DNA from: Ipomoea triloba
Lineage: Eukaryota > Streptophyta > Magnoliopsida > Solanales > Convolvulaceae
Length of the DNA stretch: 64,000 nt
NCBI RefSeq assembly: GCF_003576645.1
Contig: NC_044927.1
Coordinates: 12,454,218 to 12,518,217 of the forward strand
Direction of reading: 5' to 3'
Position numbers and translations under genes: made by a program. Positions 50,685-61,400 of the stretch are shown one piece after another. Below the pieces are notes generated by a model. That model worked only from the letters and a program-made list of their open reading frames with translations, did not search any database and was not told the origin of the DNA. Positions within the stretch are counted from its first letter, which is position 1. Each line of letters begins with the position of its first letter.

Positions 50685-51480
50685 AATCCTCTCTAGCCCT
50701 TTTCCACCAGTTTTCCAACTGACCGCGATTGATTTGGTCGCTCCCAAATCCGTGCTCAGGATGGCCGTAAATTTTTGTATAAGTTGGAATCCTCTCACAA
50801 AGGTCAATGGTTTTTGGATAAGTTGGAATCCTAGCTGTCCCATGCGCTTCTTGGGTTGTCGGTCAAGGAAGAAGCGCCCTAGAGACACAATCATTGAGCG
50901 TCCTGCTGCCAAGAGAATACTAGTCGGCCTGGAGGCCAATGAGAGCGATGCCATTCATAAGGGAAAGTTCCCTATGACTAAGTCGCTGGACAAGGTGGTC
51001 TTCCCCCAGGACCTGGACTCCATCGAAGGGTTAGACGCAAACGACCTTCTACGAGGAGTCGCCCATCGCACCTACCAGGTATTCCGCTTACCCAGTCGGG
51101 ATCCTACATGCTTTACACTTAGCGTTTTTCTTCGTTTTCTAATTTTCCTTCTACTTGGTAGTCGTTGATAGCCTAGATCGCACTTCGCCATCGTCATAAG
51201 GCCAACCTCTTTGAGCTGGAGGTCATGCATGCTACTCGGGCGGACCACGATAAACAATTGAAGGCACTGAATTTCCAATTGGCTACCTCTGCCTCTACCT
51301 TGAAAGCCGAGCAGCGGCACAACGAGTAGCTAGTGATGGAGTTGTAGACTACTCGTCTAGTGGCGCTGACTACCTACAAGAAGTTAGAGAAATTCAGGCA
51401 AGATACTGAGGAGTACGCCTAGGCGCATGCTGAGTGAATCGCCAAATCCTGGCTAGTCGATCCTGCCGGCCAAAGGTTTT
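50685..51480 (+). pseudogene. Right piece of the old split element: coiled-coil protein remnant
   Basis: After the duplicated AATCC the GC-rich element resumes. An open stretch (about 50830-51079) reads KKRPRDTIIERPAAKR...LDANDLLRGVAHRTYQ and ends at a donor-like CAG/gtattc. After an acceptor-like tag at about 51168 a heptad-rich stretch follows (LFELEVMHATRADHDKQLKAL) with several stops. This layout recalls the C-terminal part of 'putative gypsy-type transposon' proteins of plants. Decayed. Confidence 0.45.
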
Positions 51481-51489
51481 CATGGCTTA

Positions 51490-52429
51490 TGGCTAGTCTT
51501 GCCACATTTGTAGCACTTACCATGGAACTTGCCCTTGGTAATGCCACCTTTTTGACCTAGTTTCTGCTTGTCCTTCTTAGCCTTCTTGGAGTGTTGACCG
51601 TGCTCCACCACGTTGGCCTTAGTGCCACCAAAGACAGGACCCTTCCCGTCAGTTTTCCTGTTCCCCTTCTCAATTCTGAGTCTATGGATCAGGTCCTACA
51701 GGTTTATTTCCTTTCGCTTGTGTTTAAGGTAGTTTTTGAAGTCCTTCCATCCTAGAGGCAACAAGTAGATCATAGATGCCACTAGAAAGGACTCACTAAT
51801 CTGCATGCCCTCGTCACGGATCTCGTCAAAGATTAATTGCAAATCTTCAACCTGACTTAGCACGATCTTGGAATCAACCATTTTAAAGTCGAGGAATTGG
51901 CCAACAACAAATTTCTTTGCGCAGGCATCCTCACTTTTGTACTTGTGATCCAATGTTTCCCACAGCGAGACAGCACTCTCGCTGTGCCAATTTTACGATA
52001 TACATCGTATAGAGCATCACACAACCCGTTCAGAATGTAGTTGTGGCAAAGGAAGTCCGAATCCTTCCAAAACCCAACCGCCATCACAGATTGTGGATCA
52101 TTTTCCTTTAACTCAGGAGCTTTCTCGGTCAAGAACCTTGCCAAGCCGAGAGTTGCCAAGTAGAACAGCATCTTTTACTGCCACCTCTTGAAGTTCGAAC
52201 TAGTGAACTTCTCCGGCCTTTTGGCCAAACCACTTGGTACCATAGGTACCCGCATCGTAGGGATGTACCCCTTAATGCCCACACCATCTTGTGAACAGAC
52301 ATTCACTGGTGCCTGGGAATGAATGTGCAACATTGTTACTGTTCTCACCACTGTTGTTCTCAACAACATTCTCATCACCATAAACTGGAAATGCAAGGTT
52401 CTCCATTTCTTCAAGGAAATTAGAGACAA
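51490..52429 (-). pseudogene. Copia gag remnant, truncated at the zinc knuckle
   Basis: Minus-strand reading with several frame changes: N-terminus MENLAFPVYGDENVVENN near 52412, then PEKFTSSNFKRWQ, MLFYLATLGLARFL, DFLCHNYILNGL, KKFVVGQFLDFKMVDSK and WKDFKNYLKHKRKEINL, and a zinc knuckle start CYKCGKTSHK at about 51521-51492. It is cut before the last knuckle cysteine. Typical UBN2-type Copia gag. Protease and pol are absent. Frameshifts and stops (for example near 52180 and 51970) show it is dead. Confidence 0.9.
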
Positions 52430-52439
52430 ACTAGAAAAG

Positions 52440-53387
52440 GAATAAGGTTTTAAGCTTGTTAATAAATATTACTATGAAAATAATATTTCTGAAAATTAAC
52501 AAGCACAAATACGAAAGGATTTTCTGGAAAAAGGTAAGCTTGAGTCGTGTACTCACTACACTGTCCTTATAATCTTATTTGCTACCTCCCTTGGTGCTAG
52601 GAGCGTTGTAGTCTAGGTTTCCCAGGATAAAACAAGCTTCGATTTCGAGTTTGAGCACTCAAACTACGAAACCCGGCGAACAAGAACAATAGCTTGTATA
52701 TACTAAGCAAGAAAGGAGTAGAAGTAGAGCTTCTAGAGAGAAAACAATTTCTTGTGTTGTAAATCTGCTGCTTCTACAATCATATAGGAGTTAAAGGATT
52801 AAATAGCATTTAATCAGATAATAAACCTAGGCTTGTAACCCTTGTAACAGTCGAACACTACAACCCTGATAGATCACAACCCGAATCATACACGACAAGG
52901 CCAAGTTCCGAGTTCATAAGTTCCGAGTTCATCAGATTACCAATGATATGGCAGCCAAGTTCCAAACGACATTCGTGCCCGCAGGTGTCGGCGCACACGA
53001 GTCAAGCCTTTTCAGGCTCATTTTGGGATTTGATTTGCACCCCCCCTGCGCGCGAGAGAGAGCCTTTATGCTACACAATTCACTAAGCCTAAGAAAGACT
53101 CTTGTATAAATAGTGGTGCAAACCCCCTTCCCAAACCAATGTGGGACAAAGCCTTATTCTAAAGCTTTTCTCACCATTTTTTCAACTCAAATGGGTCAAC
53201 TTTGAGAACCAATTTCTCATTCACCCATTATTCGTTTTGTGCGTACTATATATCAATCTCTTCGTCTAACTACGAAGAACCCGAATCCACTTTAACCCGA
53301 CCCAAATCGGATGTGGACCCCACATATATATTTGTACCACAAAATAGTCACTAGCTAAAATTGCCATTTTATGCTATTTTTCTAACA
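52440..53387 (-). repeat. Probable 5' LTR and leader of the truncated Copia element
   Basis: Minus-strand start TGTTAGAAAAATAGC at 53387, followed by a TATA-like tatttatacaag (about 53115-53100), then the leader up to the gag start. The LTR end and primer site could not be fixed, so the LTR is probably shorter than this span. Confidence 0.6.
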
Positions 53388-54040
53388 ATTATATCTATTG
53401 GAAGCCTTATAATGTATACTACTATTACTATTATTCTATGCTTATATATGTATCTCTTATGATATGCTCTTGCAACCTTTTACTTGGCCATTATGTGGTG
53501 TCTCATTTGAGTTAAGTGTGTTTTCAACCAAATATTTCTAAAACCCCTGGTTCAAACCGTTTTTAACTACAAAACCACGTATTTTCTAAATCTATATAAA
53601 TGTATCGATTGTATGTAGATGAGTGGTTCATACTTAGCATTTTATGCTAACTCTCTATTTTCCCTATTTTGAACTTACCCATTTTCAGGTCCTATGGATG
53701 CATGATGGGGGCGGCGGTAGTATCGGTAGTTGGTAGAATTACCCTTTTAGTAGTCCCCTAGCTGTACTCTCTCGTGATGTAGTTTATTTTGGGTTTGACT
53801 TTGTAGACATTTGACTTGACTCACTAGTACTTTTGTTTTGTTATGATGCTAGAACCCCTACTGTTTGGTTGATGTATGATGTGTTTTAGATTTTAATCAT
53901 AGTAACACTCACCGTGTGATGCTTTTGAGTTTTAGACTTTAAACTCTGTATTAATTAGTATAATTTTTTTAAATATATTTCCCCTGCATAAGCTTATAAT
54001 TAACCTAGACTCTAGTATTTGAATTCGGGGGTGTCACGTA
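53388..54040 (+). mobile_element. 3' part of another gypsy-type LTR
   Basis: Ends ...gaattcgggggtgtcacg, like the GGGTGTTACA end of the element at 50684. It shares gatgcatg...ggcggtag features with the minus-strand LTR in 48133-49671. Its left side is cut by the Copia LTR. Diverged, no ORF. Confidence 0.4.
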
Positions 54041-54295
54041 ACTAGTCCCAAGCTGGTGCCCGAATCCGGTCAAATGTGTTACGTCGAGGTACACTATCTT
54101 CTTAGCCCCCCTTGGGCCCAAACTAGTTTGAGCTAACTAGTGAGGTCGAGCAAGGGGTCGATTTGGTTCTACGTTCCCTCTACGTTCCCTCTACGTTCAT
54201 ATCTAGCTCTACAAAGTTCTGGTCAATTGCCATTTGCATCCGTGTTGCTGCTGGCACTATCATATCTGGCATAACTGGGTCGCCATGTAGAACAG
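54041..54295. other. GC-rich TE-like sequence
   Basis: Compositionally like the pieces at 46073 and 50685 (actagtc, ggtgcccg blocks), with a short tandem ctacgttccct repeat near 54172-54200. No gene. Confidence 0.4.
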
Positions 54296-54601
54296 TTATG
54301 GATACTTAGGTGGATACGGGGCAAGGATCGGTGGATGTGAATAGGCAGCGACGTAATATCGGGGTGAACTTTGCCAATCTCGAACGGTTGTTGGATTGGC
54401 AAGGAAAATGTATGATGTTTGACTTGGTGCGGTCGAATATGTATATCCTTGATTTACCACGTTGACATTGACTGGATCTGGGGGAACGGATGTTTCTGGT
54501 GGCGACTGATTGAGGTATACATGTGGTCCTATGCGAGACCAAAGATCAGAGGTGTTGTTGTCAGAATCCCCGTCATTGAAGAAATCGAGATATGGATACA
54601 T
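54296..54601 (-). CDS. Hypothetical 101-codon ORF, unrecognised
   Basis: ATG at 54601 to a stop at 54296. Rich in Pro, Ser and Tyr (SPPETSVPPDPVN, HPPILAPYPPKYP), no domain or membrane segment seen. It lies among TE fragments and may be part of a decayed TE protein or spurious. Confidence 0.2.
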   Translation of the reverse strand: MYPYLDFFNDGDSDNNTSDLWSRIGPHVYLNQSPPETSVPPDPVNVNVVNQGYTYSTAPSQTSYIFLANPTTVRDWQSSPRYYVAAYSHPPILAPYPPKYP

Positions 54602-55276
54602 GGCCGAGAACGATAAAGCTAAAAATCGTAGCTGATTGTACCAGTCCCCAAAAACAGTGCCACATTGATGTAGTTATTTCATCGGGTTCTGGATTTAATT
54701 TTGAATTTTAGTATTAATGTTAATGTAATAGGTCAGAGGTTCCTGATCTTAGTTACAATATCTTTCAGTTCTTCCAAAAAAAAAAAGGTCTTTTTTCACA
54801 AATTAAATGTAACTTATATAGGGGTCTGGAGGGAACAACATGCCGAGCTTGTAGCATGACTCACACATGTTCTTCATGGAGTGGTCGGGATGGCCACAAT
54901 CCAACTAATCTCACGTGCCTGGAGTATTTTGACAAATTGCGTGAAGGCGATGCGACTATACAATCTATTCGGGTTATATTTCTCTCAAACAATCAAGTCA
55001 TTGTGTTCGGGTAAGTTCTTCTCGATCACATAAGACCCGGAAGACTAACCCGGCTAAAAACTTTACTACATTGCACGAATAAGCCTTTTTCCCAATTGTT
55101 ATCTGGTTAGGAAAAACATAAAGTTGGTCGAATATGCTCGAAAAATGAGATTGGTAACTGTAAACACAAAAAATGCGAAATTGTATATATTCACAATATC
55201 GGGTTACAATGTGTGTGTAATTGAAGGTGTGGGTACAAAATCTTTGTATAGTCCTCTGATTCTTCACTGACGTGTT
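54602..55276. other. Unclassified repeat-like DNA
   Basis: Plus strand about 54825-55015 has a short open frame without ATG (GTTCRACSMTHTCSSW ... NNQVIVFG), which might be a relic of a TE protein. Otherwise nothing recognised. Confidence 0.35.
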
Positions 55277-55425
55277 CTACTGAAGTGCCTCCTGGTTCAA
55301 GTGACGTAGCCTCTAGGATTCAAATAGTGTAGCCTCCGGGATTCAACTGACGTAGCTTCCGGGATTCAAATGACGTAGCTTTCCGGAATTCAAGTGGTGT
55401 GGCCTTTCGGGATTCAAGGCCGTGA
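55277..55425. repeat. Degenerate minisatellite, unit about 30 bp
   Basis: Five to six units of the form gacgtagcctccgggattcaa, varying at single positions and by small indels. Confidence 0.85.
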
Positions 55426-56400
55426 TATTCAACTAGAACCGTCAAAATACTTCAAGCCTCTAACTGCTTCAAAATGCCTTCAATGCTTTCAAAAGCTCTC
55501 AAGTCTTCAATCTTCAAGGTGTGTTTTAAATGTGAAATGAGGGGCTCTATTTATAGTGGAGTGTGCAACCAACTTCCCTCAACAAATTCCTTAATTAATT
55601 AATTAATTAAGAGGAATGAACATTGCCACAATCAAGTCCAGGTTCAAAACTCTATCATCTAATTCAAATTCAAATTAATTATAATTATTAAATTCAAATA
55701 TAATAAAATTATATTTAAATTATAATTATAATTATTATTAAATTCAAATAGGAATTGGGCTCGGCTCATTAATTCAATTACTCAACATCAATTTAATTGG
55801 GCTAATTAAATTAATTATCATGACCCAATTAATTAAATTGGTCCAATAATCAATCTCAAAATGAGCCCAATAATAATTTAACCGGTCCATTTGTCGGTTC
55901 AAATTTTCCGTGTATACAAATTGCCCCCTCGAGACTTGTTGGGACATGCTGCTTGATGTGCTTGGAGCGAGAAAGTCTCGAAACTTAACAAATAGCCCCT
56001 TTTTTAACAGATAATATTTTAAGTTCGTTATTGTGCATCTAGACTCCTTGAGCCCAACGTATGCTTGATATTTCACGAACCCAAAACCAAAAGGCTAAAT
56101 TGGCATGGTAACTTTTAATTCTATGAGCCCAATTATGTGCTTGGACATTCTGTGAGCCCAAAATCATTGGATCAAGTTGAGTCATACTGGAGCTAAACTA
56201 ACCCCCAAACGAAATTAGGGTCCACTAACAGTTAAACTCCTCTTCAACACTAACAGCCGTAGGATGACATAACAGAATCAAAGCTCCAGCTTATCTCATA
56301 CGTGATTTCAGCGAAACTCAAAATCTAATTATCCAACTATTTTGTTCAATCATGATAACATTAGAAGTGTAATCCGACTCCAACACCTCCTGACAGTACA
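55426..56400. other. Unclassified LTR-like DNA
   Basis: Contains (TTAA)n near 55592-55611, AT-rich palindromic stretches with aattcaaat and aattaatt, and a cgtgtatacaaattgccccc block. It resembles LTR or leader sequence, but no termini or target duplication were found. Confidence 0.35.
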
Positions 56401-56962
56401 CTATAAATACCTCCTTCAATACCTCCAAACCCACAGCAATCAACGAAACAAAGAATCAAGAAAGAGCAAGGAAGAGCATCGGTGATCCGCTTCTCAATCA
56501 GGTAAATTATCCACTCTTACTATTTCCCCATATGCATTTTCATTTATAGGGTAGGAAGAGCATTAAAGAAACAACAAGAACTCAAGACTCAAAGATCAAC
56601 GGAGTTCATAAACTCAAGAACAAAGCAACGAGAAACCTGCCGAGTATAACAACCACCGGAGCGCGGTATTATTGATGCCGGCCGAGAGTGGGTTTTTACT
56701 TGGAGTACCCAGGTTTCTGTTGTTGTCGGAGTTCTCCAACCGGGACCGCCAAAGTCTTCCCTCCTTGTCAAATTGCTACAACGAAGAGCAACGGGAAGTC
56801 TGCCGAGTAGAACAACCACCGGAGCGCGGTATCATTGATGCCGCCCGAGAGTGGGTTTCTACTCGGAGTAGACGGATTTCCGTTGTTGACGGAGTTTCTC
56901 GTTGGACTGCCCAACCGTTGACGCCGCCGCGTTCGCTGGGTCGCTGGAGCCCCTCGCCTGGA
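56401..56962 (+). mobile_element. TE leader-like segment with 163-bp tandem duplication
   Basis: Opens with TATA-like ctataaatacctcc (56401) and a leader ending caatcag/gtaaatta, a possible donor. A block starting gccgagta-aacaaccaccggagcgcggtat at 56639 is repeated at 56802 (period 163) with scattered changes. No domain recognised. Confidence 0.5.
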
Positions 56963-57316
56963 TTATATGTAGAGGATATGTTTTGGCTCTTCTTGTTCTA
57001 GACCTTTGCGAAGGAAATCAACACAATACTTTTCTTGATCTTCTTCATCAGAAAGCTCTCCTCTCACTAGCTTATCATATAACTCCGCCTTTCTCTCCAA
57101 GGCAGCATAGCTCGTAGCCCCATCCCTGACGGCTTTCAGCTCAAGCTTGTCCTTGGCTGCTCGAGCATCGACACCGGAGTTCTTTGCAGTGAAGGGGTCG
57201 TGGACGGAAATTTTACTCTTGGCGCGGTGGACTTGAAGGTGGGAGTATTGCGCGTCGGCGGCGGTGACCGTTTCCTTGGAGAGGCGTTTGGACTCCTCCT
57301 TTGTGGATCTCTTGGT
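56963..57316 (-). pseudogene. Gene fragment resembling CCDC174 (exon-like, no start codon)
   Basis: A 117-codon open frame without ATG on the minus strand, behind an acceptor-like ttttccag at 57320-57327. Highly charged, with motifs DPFTAKNSGVDARAAKD, AALERKAELYDKLVRGEL and SDEEDQEKYCVDFLRK, the pattern of the coiled-coil protein CCDC174 (RNA-processing associated, nuclear). The frame ends at TAA 56963-56965. If splicing starts exactly after the AG the first codon would be a stop. With TE-like sequence next to it, this looks like a captured or truncated exon. The family call is from memory of the motif pattern and moderately sure. Confidence 0.5.
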
Positions 57317-57499
57317 TTACTGGAAAAGAACTCAGACAAGGGCTGGAGATAAAACCCACCAAAGCTTGAAAAGAAGGACCTCAAACTCTGAACCACTACA
57401 GAGCCTTCACGTGATGCTTTATTGGGGAATGAAGCAAACACTAAAATATCACCTCACCACTTTCACTTTTAATGCCCATTAATCTATTATATACATAAC

Positions 57500-57779
57500 A
57501 TATACTGGAGGTTTTTTTTTGTTTCGCTTTTTTTTTTTTCAGTTTTGATTTTACGTTTTTTTTTTTTGCTTCTTTCTTTTTCTTTCTGTTTTGCTTTTAC
57601 GTTTTTCTTTTGTTTTTTTTTCTTTTTTTTTTGCTTTTTTTTTAATTTCTGTTTCTTTTCATTTTTTTTTCCTTTCGTTTTTCTTTATCTTTTGTGTTTT
57701 GCTTTTTCTTTTGTTTTTTACTTTCATAACTCTAAATAACAACAAAGTTAATTATTACTATTATATTATATCTTAGATC

Positions 57780-57829
<50 letters not shown>

Positions 57830-57840
57830 TTTGTTAATAA
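57500..57840. repeat. Poly-T-rich tract and (AAT)n microsatellite
   Basis: 57512-57720 is almost pure T with scattered C and G. 57779-57828 is (AAT)n. The Phe-rich ORFs across it are meaningless. Confidence 0.9.
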
Positions 57841-57934
57841 TGATGAAAATAATAATGATAACCTTAATCATTATCATCATTATTTTTTGCAGTAATTTTT
57901 CTCAATTTTTACATAATCTCAACGCGGCTCAAAG

Positions 57935-58993
57935 ATGGTGCAATTTCAAGAACAATGGTTCGAAGGACAAAGGAAATTGGTGATATCAAGCACCAAGAGC
58001 GACCACAAAGTCACATTGGCCGTCAATCAACCCCTTGCATCCCCTTCATCGCCAAAGCTCACAGTGTCGTATCACGAACGCAATTGGACTCCTGAGTATA
58101 ACATTCCACCGTCCAAAGTGTAGACTTTGCAACCGGGATTGAAACACGAACCTTCCACGGACATCCTTCCCACGCTGGGGAATCGCATAATTGATGATGA
58201 GGTCAAGTGGGGTAACGACATCGATTTTAGAGGCGAATTCATTTACACTCCAGGATACTGGGAATGGGCTGAAGATGTACTTAACTTCTTCAGAAAACCT
58301 CTAAGGGAAGGCATGATATATGATGCCGTGTTCGCGTCATTATTCACATATGACCGCAACGTTGACATTGTCCAAGCTTTTTGCGAAGCGTGGTGCCCAC
58401 GAACCAACACATTAATTACCTCCTTTGGCGAGATATCCATATTGCTGCGAGATTTGTACATGCTTGGAGGGTTGCCATTGCTTGGGGATATCTACGATGA
58501 GCGCATCCCAAACGCCTTGGACTTGAACAAGGGTTCATACACATGCTGTGCGCACTTATTCGAGGCGTTTTTCCATTTGACTCAACAAGCATCCCGATGG
58601 ATCGACTTCTGTTGCAGGAAAACCCGAAGATATCCAGCTCCTCCAACTGAAAAAGAGAATAAGAAATCTCGACCAAAGGCTACTCACAACCCAAGCGGGA
58701 TCCTTGAAACTGCTCCTAGATGGTCGCACGTGAGTGAAGCACCCTTCGTCGAACTAAACATCCCCCCAAATCTTGAACAGGAAGTCTACTTAGCAGCATT
58801 TCTAGCGTGTTGGCTCTGTACGTTCGCACTACCGGGCAACCCAACGGCAACCATTCGCCCTGAGACTTTTAATATGGCGTGCAAAATGGCGAAAGGGATT
58901 AAGGTATGCCTCGCACCTCCAGTCCTTGCCAGCATCTACTATGGGTTCCCAAGTATACTCTCAGGAAAGTTGGTTGGGACAAAGCTTCATTAA
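57935..58993 (+). pseudogene. Plant mobile domain (PMD, aminotransferase-like) protein relic
   Basis: One frame from ATG 57935 to TAA 58991-58993 with a single TAG at 58121-58123. After it come YTPGYWEWAEDVL, YDAVFASLFTYDRNV, FCEAWCPRTNTLITSFGEIS and LRDLYMLGGLPLLGDIYDE, the hallmark of the PMD fold found in MAIL-type proteins and in many TE-associated genes. PMD proteins act in the nucleus in TE silencing or are carried by mobile elements. The C-terminus stops after LVGTKLH, well short of the usual domain length, so the copy is truncated as well as interrupted. A start downstream of the TAG is possible, but no ATG lies near. Confidence 0.8.
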
Positions 58994-59730
58994 AAACCAA
59001 CTCCTTAGATAGAGTAAGATTCCAAGGGAACCAGTAACACATTGGCTATTCTAGTTTTCTTCCTAAGAAACTTTTCCCGGGTCATGCATTTTCACATTAT
59101 AACAAAATTGTTCTGAAGGGTTCATTCAAAACTTTGATGTTCATGGTTTGGAAAAGAGCTTTAAGGATAGATGAACTTTTGAACTTAACGGCTAATCTTC
59201 AGTCACTACCGTAGTTGTACTAAACCTTATGTACTACTATATACGCAATATGCTAAAGTCCAATATACTAAGGAATTTAACTAATTCCTAAAATATGTTT
59301 TTCTAAGGCATAAAAATAAATTGCATAATTCTCCCTTTTCTCTCTAAAACAAAAAGCCTTTCTCTTCTGCTGCTCAACTTCGGCTTCCATCGCCGGCCTC
59401 TGGCCAGAGCTCTAATGGAGCTTTGAGCCAGCGGTTTTGGTCACCTTCTACGTTTGCTCTCGCTCTTCTTTTGCCTCGACCACCGTCGCAGCTCCATCCG
59501 CCTCCGACCACCGCCACAGATCTTCTTCTTCCGTTTTCTTTCCCTTTGAATAAAATAATAGTAGGTAGGTATTGGGGTTTGTCTTGGTAGTCTTGAACTC
59601 CCAACCCTACTTTGGCTTTACCACTTTTTATTTTCTCTATTATTGTGTTTTCCTCTCGTTACTTTCACGGGCTTTCTTCCTCTCGTTACTTTCACGAGCT
59701 TTTCATTATCATTAGCATAAATCGTTTAGT
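58994..59730. other. Intergenic, nothing recognised
   Basis: Contains a CT-rich leader-like stretch (about 59330-59560) and a short tandem ctctcgttactttcacg-gct at about 59655-59700. No supported gene. Confidence 0.5.
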
Positions 59731-59973
59731 TTGGTTTCGGCAAGTGCTGATCTTATCCTGGGCGAGCAAAAAAGAATGATGACGAAGACCCAGATCTTTG
59801 ATGAAGCTTTAAGCTCCTTGAAGGAACATAGGAGCATAGTTATGAAACAGTCTGCGATTCAAGTTTTCTATAGCATAGTTAGAAAAGTTGTTTCTATGTC
59901 TGACTGTAAGGAATGGTTTACCATTTCATTGATCGTTGATGTTAACGCTTTATGTTATGAATTAATGGAATAG
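59731..59973 (+). CDS. Hypothetical 80-codon ORF, unrecognised
   Basis: Starts MVSASADLILGEQKRMM and ends VNALCYELME, with amphipathic helical character. No family recognised. Followed shortly by an A-rich run (59989-60002), which may point to a retroposed fragment. May be spurious. Confidence 0.2.
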   Translation: MVSASADLILGEQKRMMTKTQIFDEALSSLKEHRSIVMKQSAIQVFYSIVRKVVSMSDCKEWFTISLIVDVNALCYELME

Positions 59974-60361
59974 CTACGTTTACCTTCAAAAAAAAATAAA
60001 ATAAATTGCATAATTAAAAAACTAAATATTATACCTATTGGACATAATATGCATATTACAAATACATAAACTTCATATTAAACAACAAATTGCACAAACA
60101 TTATAACAATTTCATATATGAGTTACTAAATAATTAAATTCAAATTCAATTTGCAATTTGAATGAAAATTTCATTGAAGACAATATAATGTTCAATACTT
60201 TAAAAAACAAATTGCAGTTTGAATAAAAATAAACAATGCAAATAGTAGGCCAAAAAAGAATGTACATGAATCTAAAACAAATAGATCAAAGCATACATGC
60301 CTAGAAAAAAAAGTTTTTATTTTAAATACATTAAACAAAATTAAAACCTAGCTGCAGTTGA
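59974..60361. other. AT-rich intergenic DNA
   Basis: No gene, terminal repeats or RNA gene seen. Confidence 0.6.
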
Positions 60362-60790
60362 CCAACGCACGCTAAAGGAGAGAGGGAGACTTCCATGGCA
60401 GACCGAGATAGGGAGAGATCGTCGGAAGACGCGCCGGCCAGAGCACCGCCGCTCGCCACCCTCACCCGAGACCTACCGCCGCCATCCCTCCGCCGTCACC
60501 AGCCGCACCAACAGACCGCGACCATCAAGCAGAGAGAGAGAGAGAGAAAGCGGCGATCGAAAGCCGGGAAGCCCCGCCTTGCTACCGCCTTCGCTGCTGC
60601 CGCCTGAGGGAGAAAGGGAAGTAGCGACGTCGCCGGGAACCAGCTTCGCCGCCGCCGCCTGTCCTCTTCACCGAGCACCGGAGAAGATAGCGCACCTCCG
60701 ACCATCCGAAACCGTTACACGATCGTCGGCAAGTGGCCAAAAAACAGAGATCGAAAACGGAGAAAATAAACTCTCCGTAACAACAGGTTG
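60362..60790. other. GC-rich island with Arg/Ala/Pro-rich frames
   Basis: Sharp rise in GC content in AT-rich surroundings, with CCG/GCC runs and (GA)n at about 60533-60548. A 70-codon ORF from ATG 60395 is low-complexity (MADRDRERSSEDAPARAPP). It may be the first exon or 5' UTR of a lost gene, or captured sequence; not a supported gene. Confidence 0.35.
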
Positions 60791-61020
60791 GTTTTTTTTT
60801 TCAAAAATACAAATTATATATACCCACGAACATGTATTTCGGAAAATAAATATATATAGCAAAAGAGGGTATTGCAGTATGTATACATGAGACATAATAT
60901 ATATATGAACTCCAGCAAATTCAATATTGCATATAAATTTTCGACAGTAAATCATGTACTCCATATCATATAAATTCGAAAGTATATTATGCAATATAAA
61001 CAACTAGGCAGAGATAAATA

Positions 61021-61211
61021 GGCTCTTGATACCAAACGTAAGCATATTCTATTCACATAAGACTAACCTCTAGCAATAGTTGTTCCTTTTGAATTGCCTT
61101 GAATTTGTTGTAGTTTGCCTTGCTATAGTAGTATGTCTCTCACTTGCTCTCAGGAAAGTATAGATGATGTATGAATGTCAAAATGACTGTGTCCTAAGTA
61201 GTGGAGGACCT

Positions 61212-61247
<36 letters not shown>

Positions 61248-61400
61248 ATTAACCATCAATATAGACTTTGTAACAGTTTCGTTACAGCCGTTACAACACC
61301 AATTATGGCACCACTTAATGGTCATTTAAGGCCATAATAATCTTGTACCATAATATGCATTTTCAATATGGAAAATGTTACATCTCTCTCTTTCAAAAAA
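61021..61400 (-). mobile_element. LTR/primer-site remnant of a Copia-type element
   Basis: Minus strand reads TTGGTATCAAGAGCC at about 61035-61021, one base off the TGGTATCAGAGC primer site, preceded by LTR-like sequence that includes (TA)n at about 61217-61243. No gag follows below 61021. The LTR start is not fixed. Confidence 0.4.

Noticed and set aside
57545..57776. Phe-rich, membrane-like ORFs
   Set aside because: Product of a poly-T tract, not a transmembrane protein.
59374..59604. Gly/Arg-rich minus-strand ORF
   Set aside because: Reverse of a CT-rich, CCG-containing stretch; low complexity.
61021..61035. Complete Copia element on the minus strand
   Set aside because: Only a primer-site-like motif and LTR-like sequence are present; no gag or pol follows.
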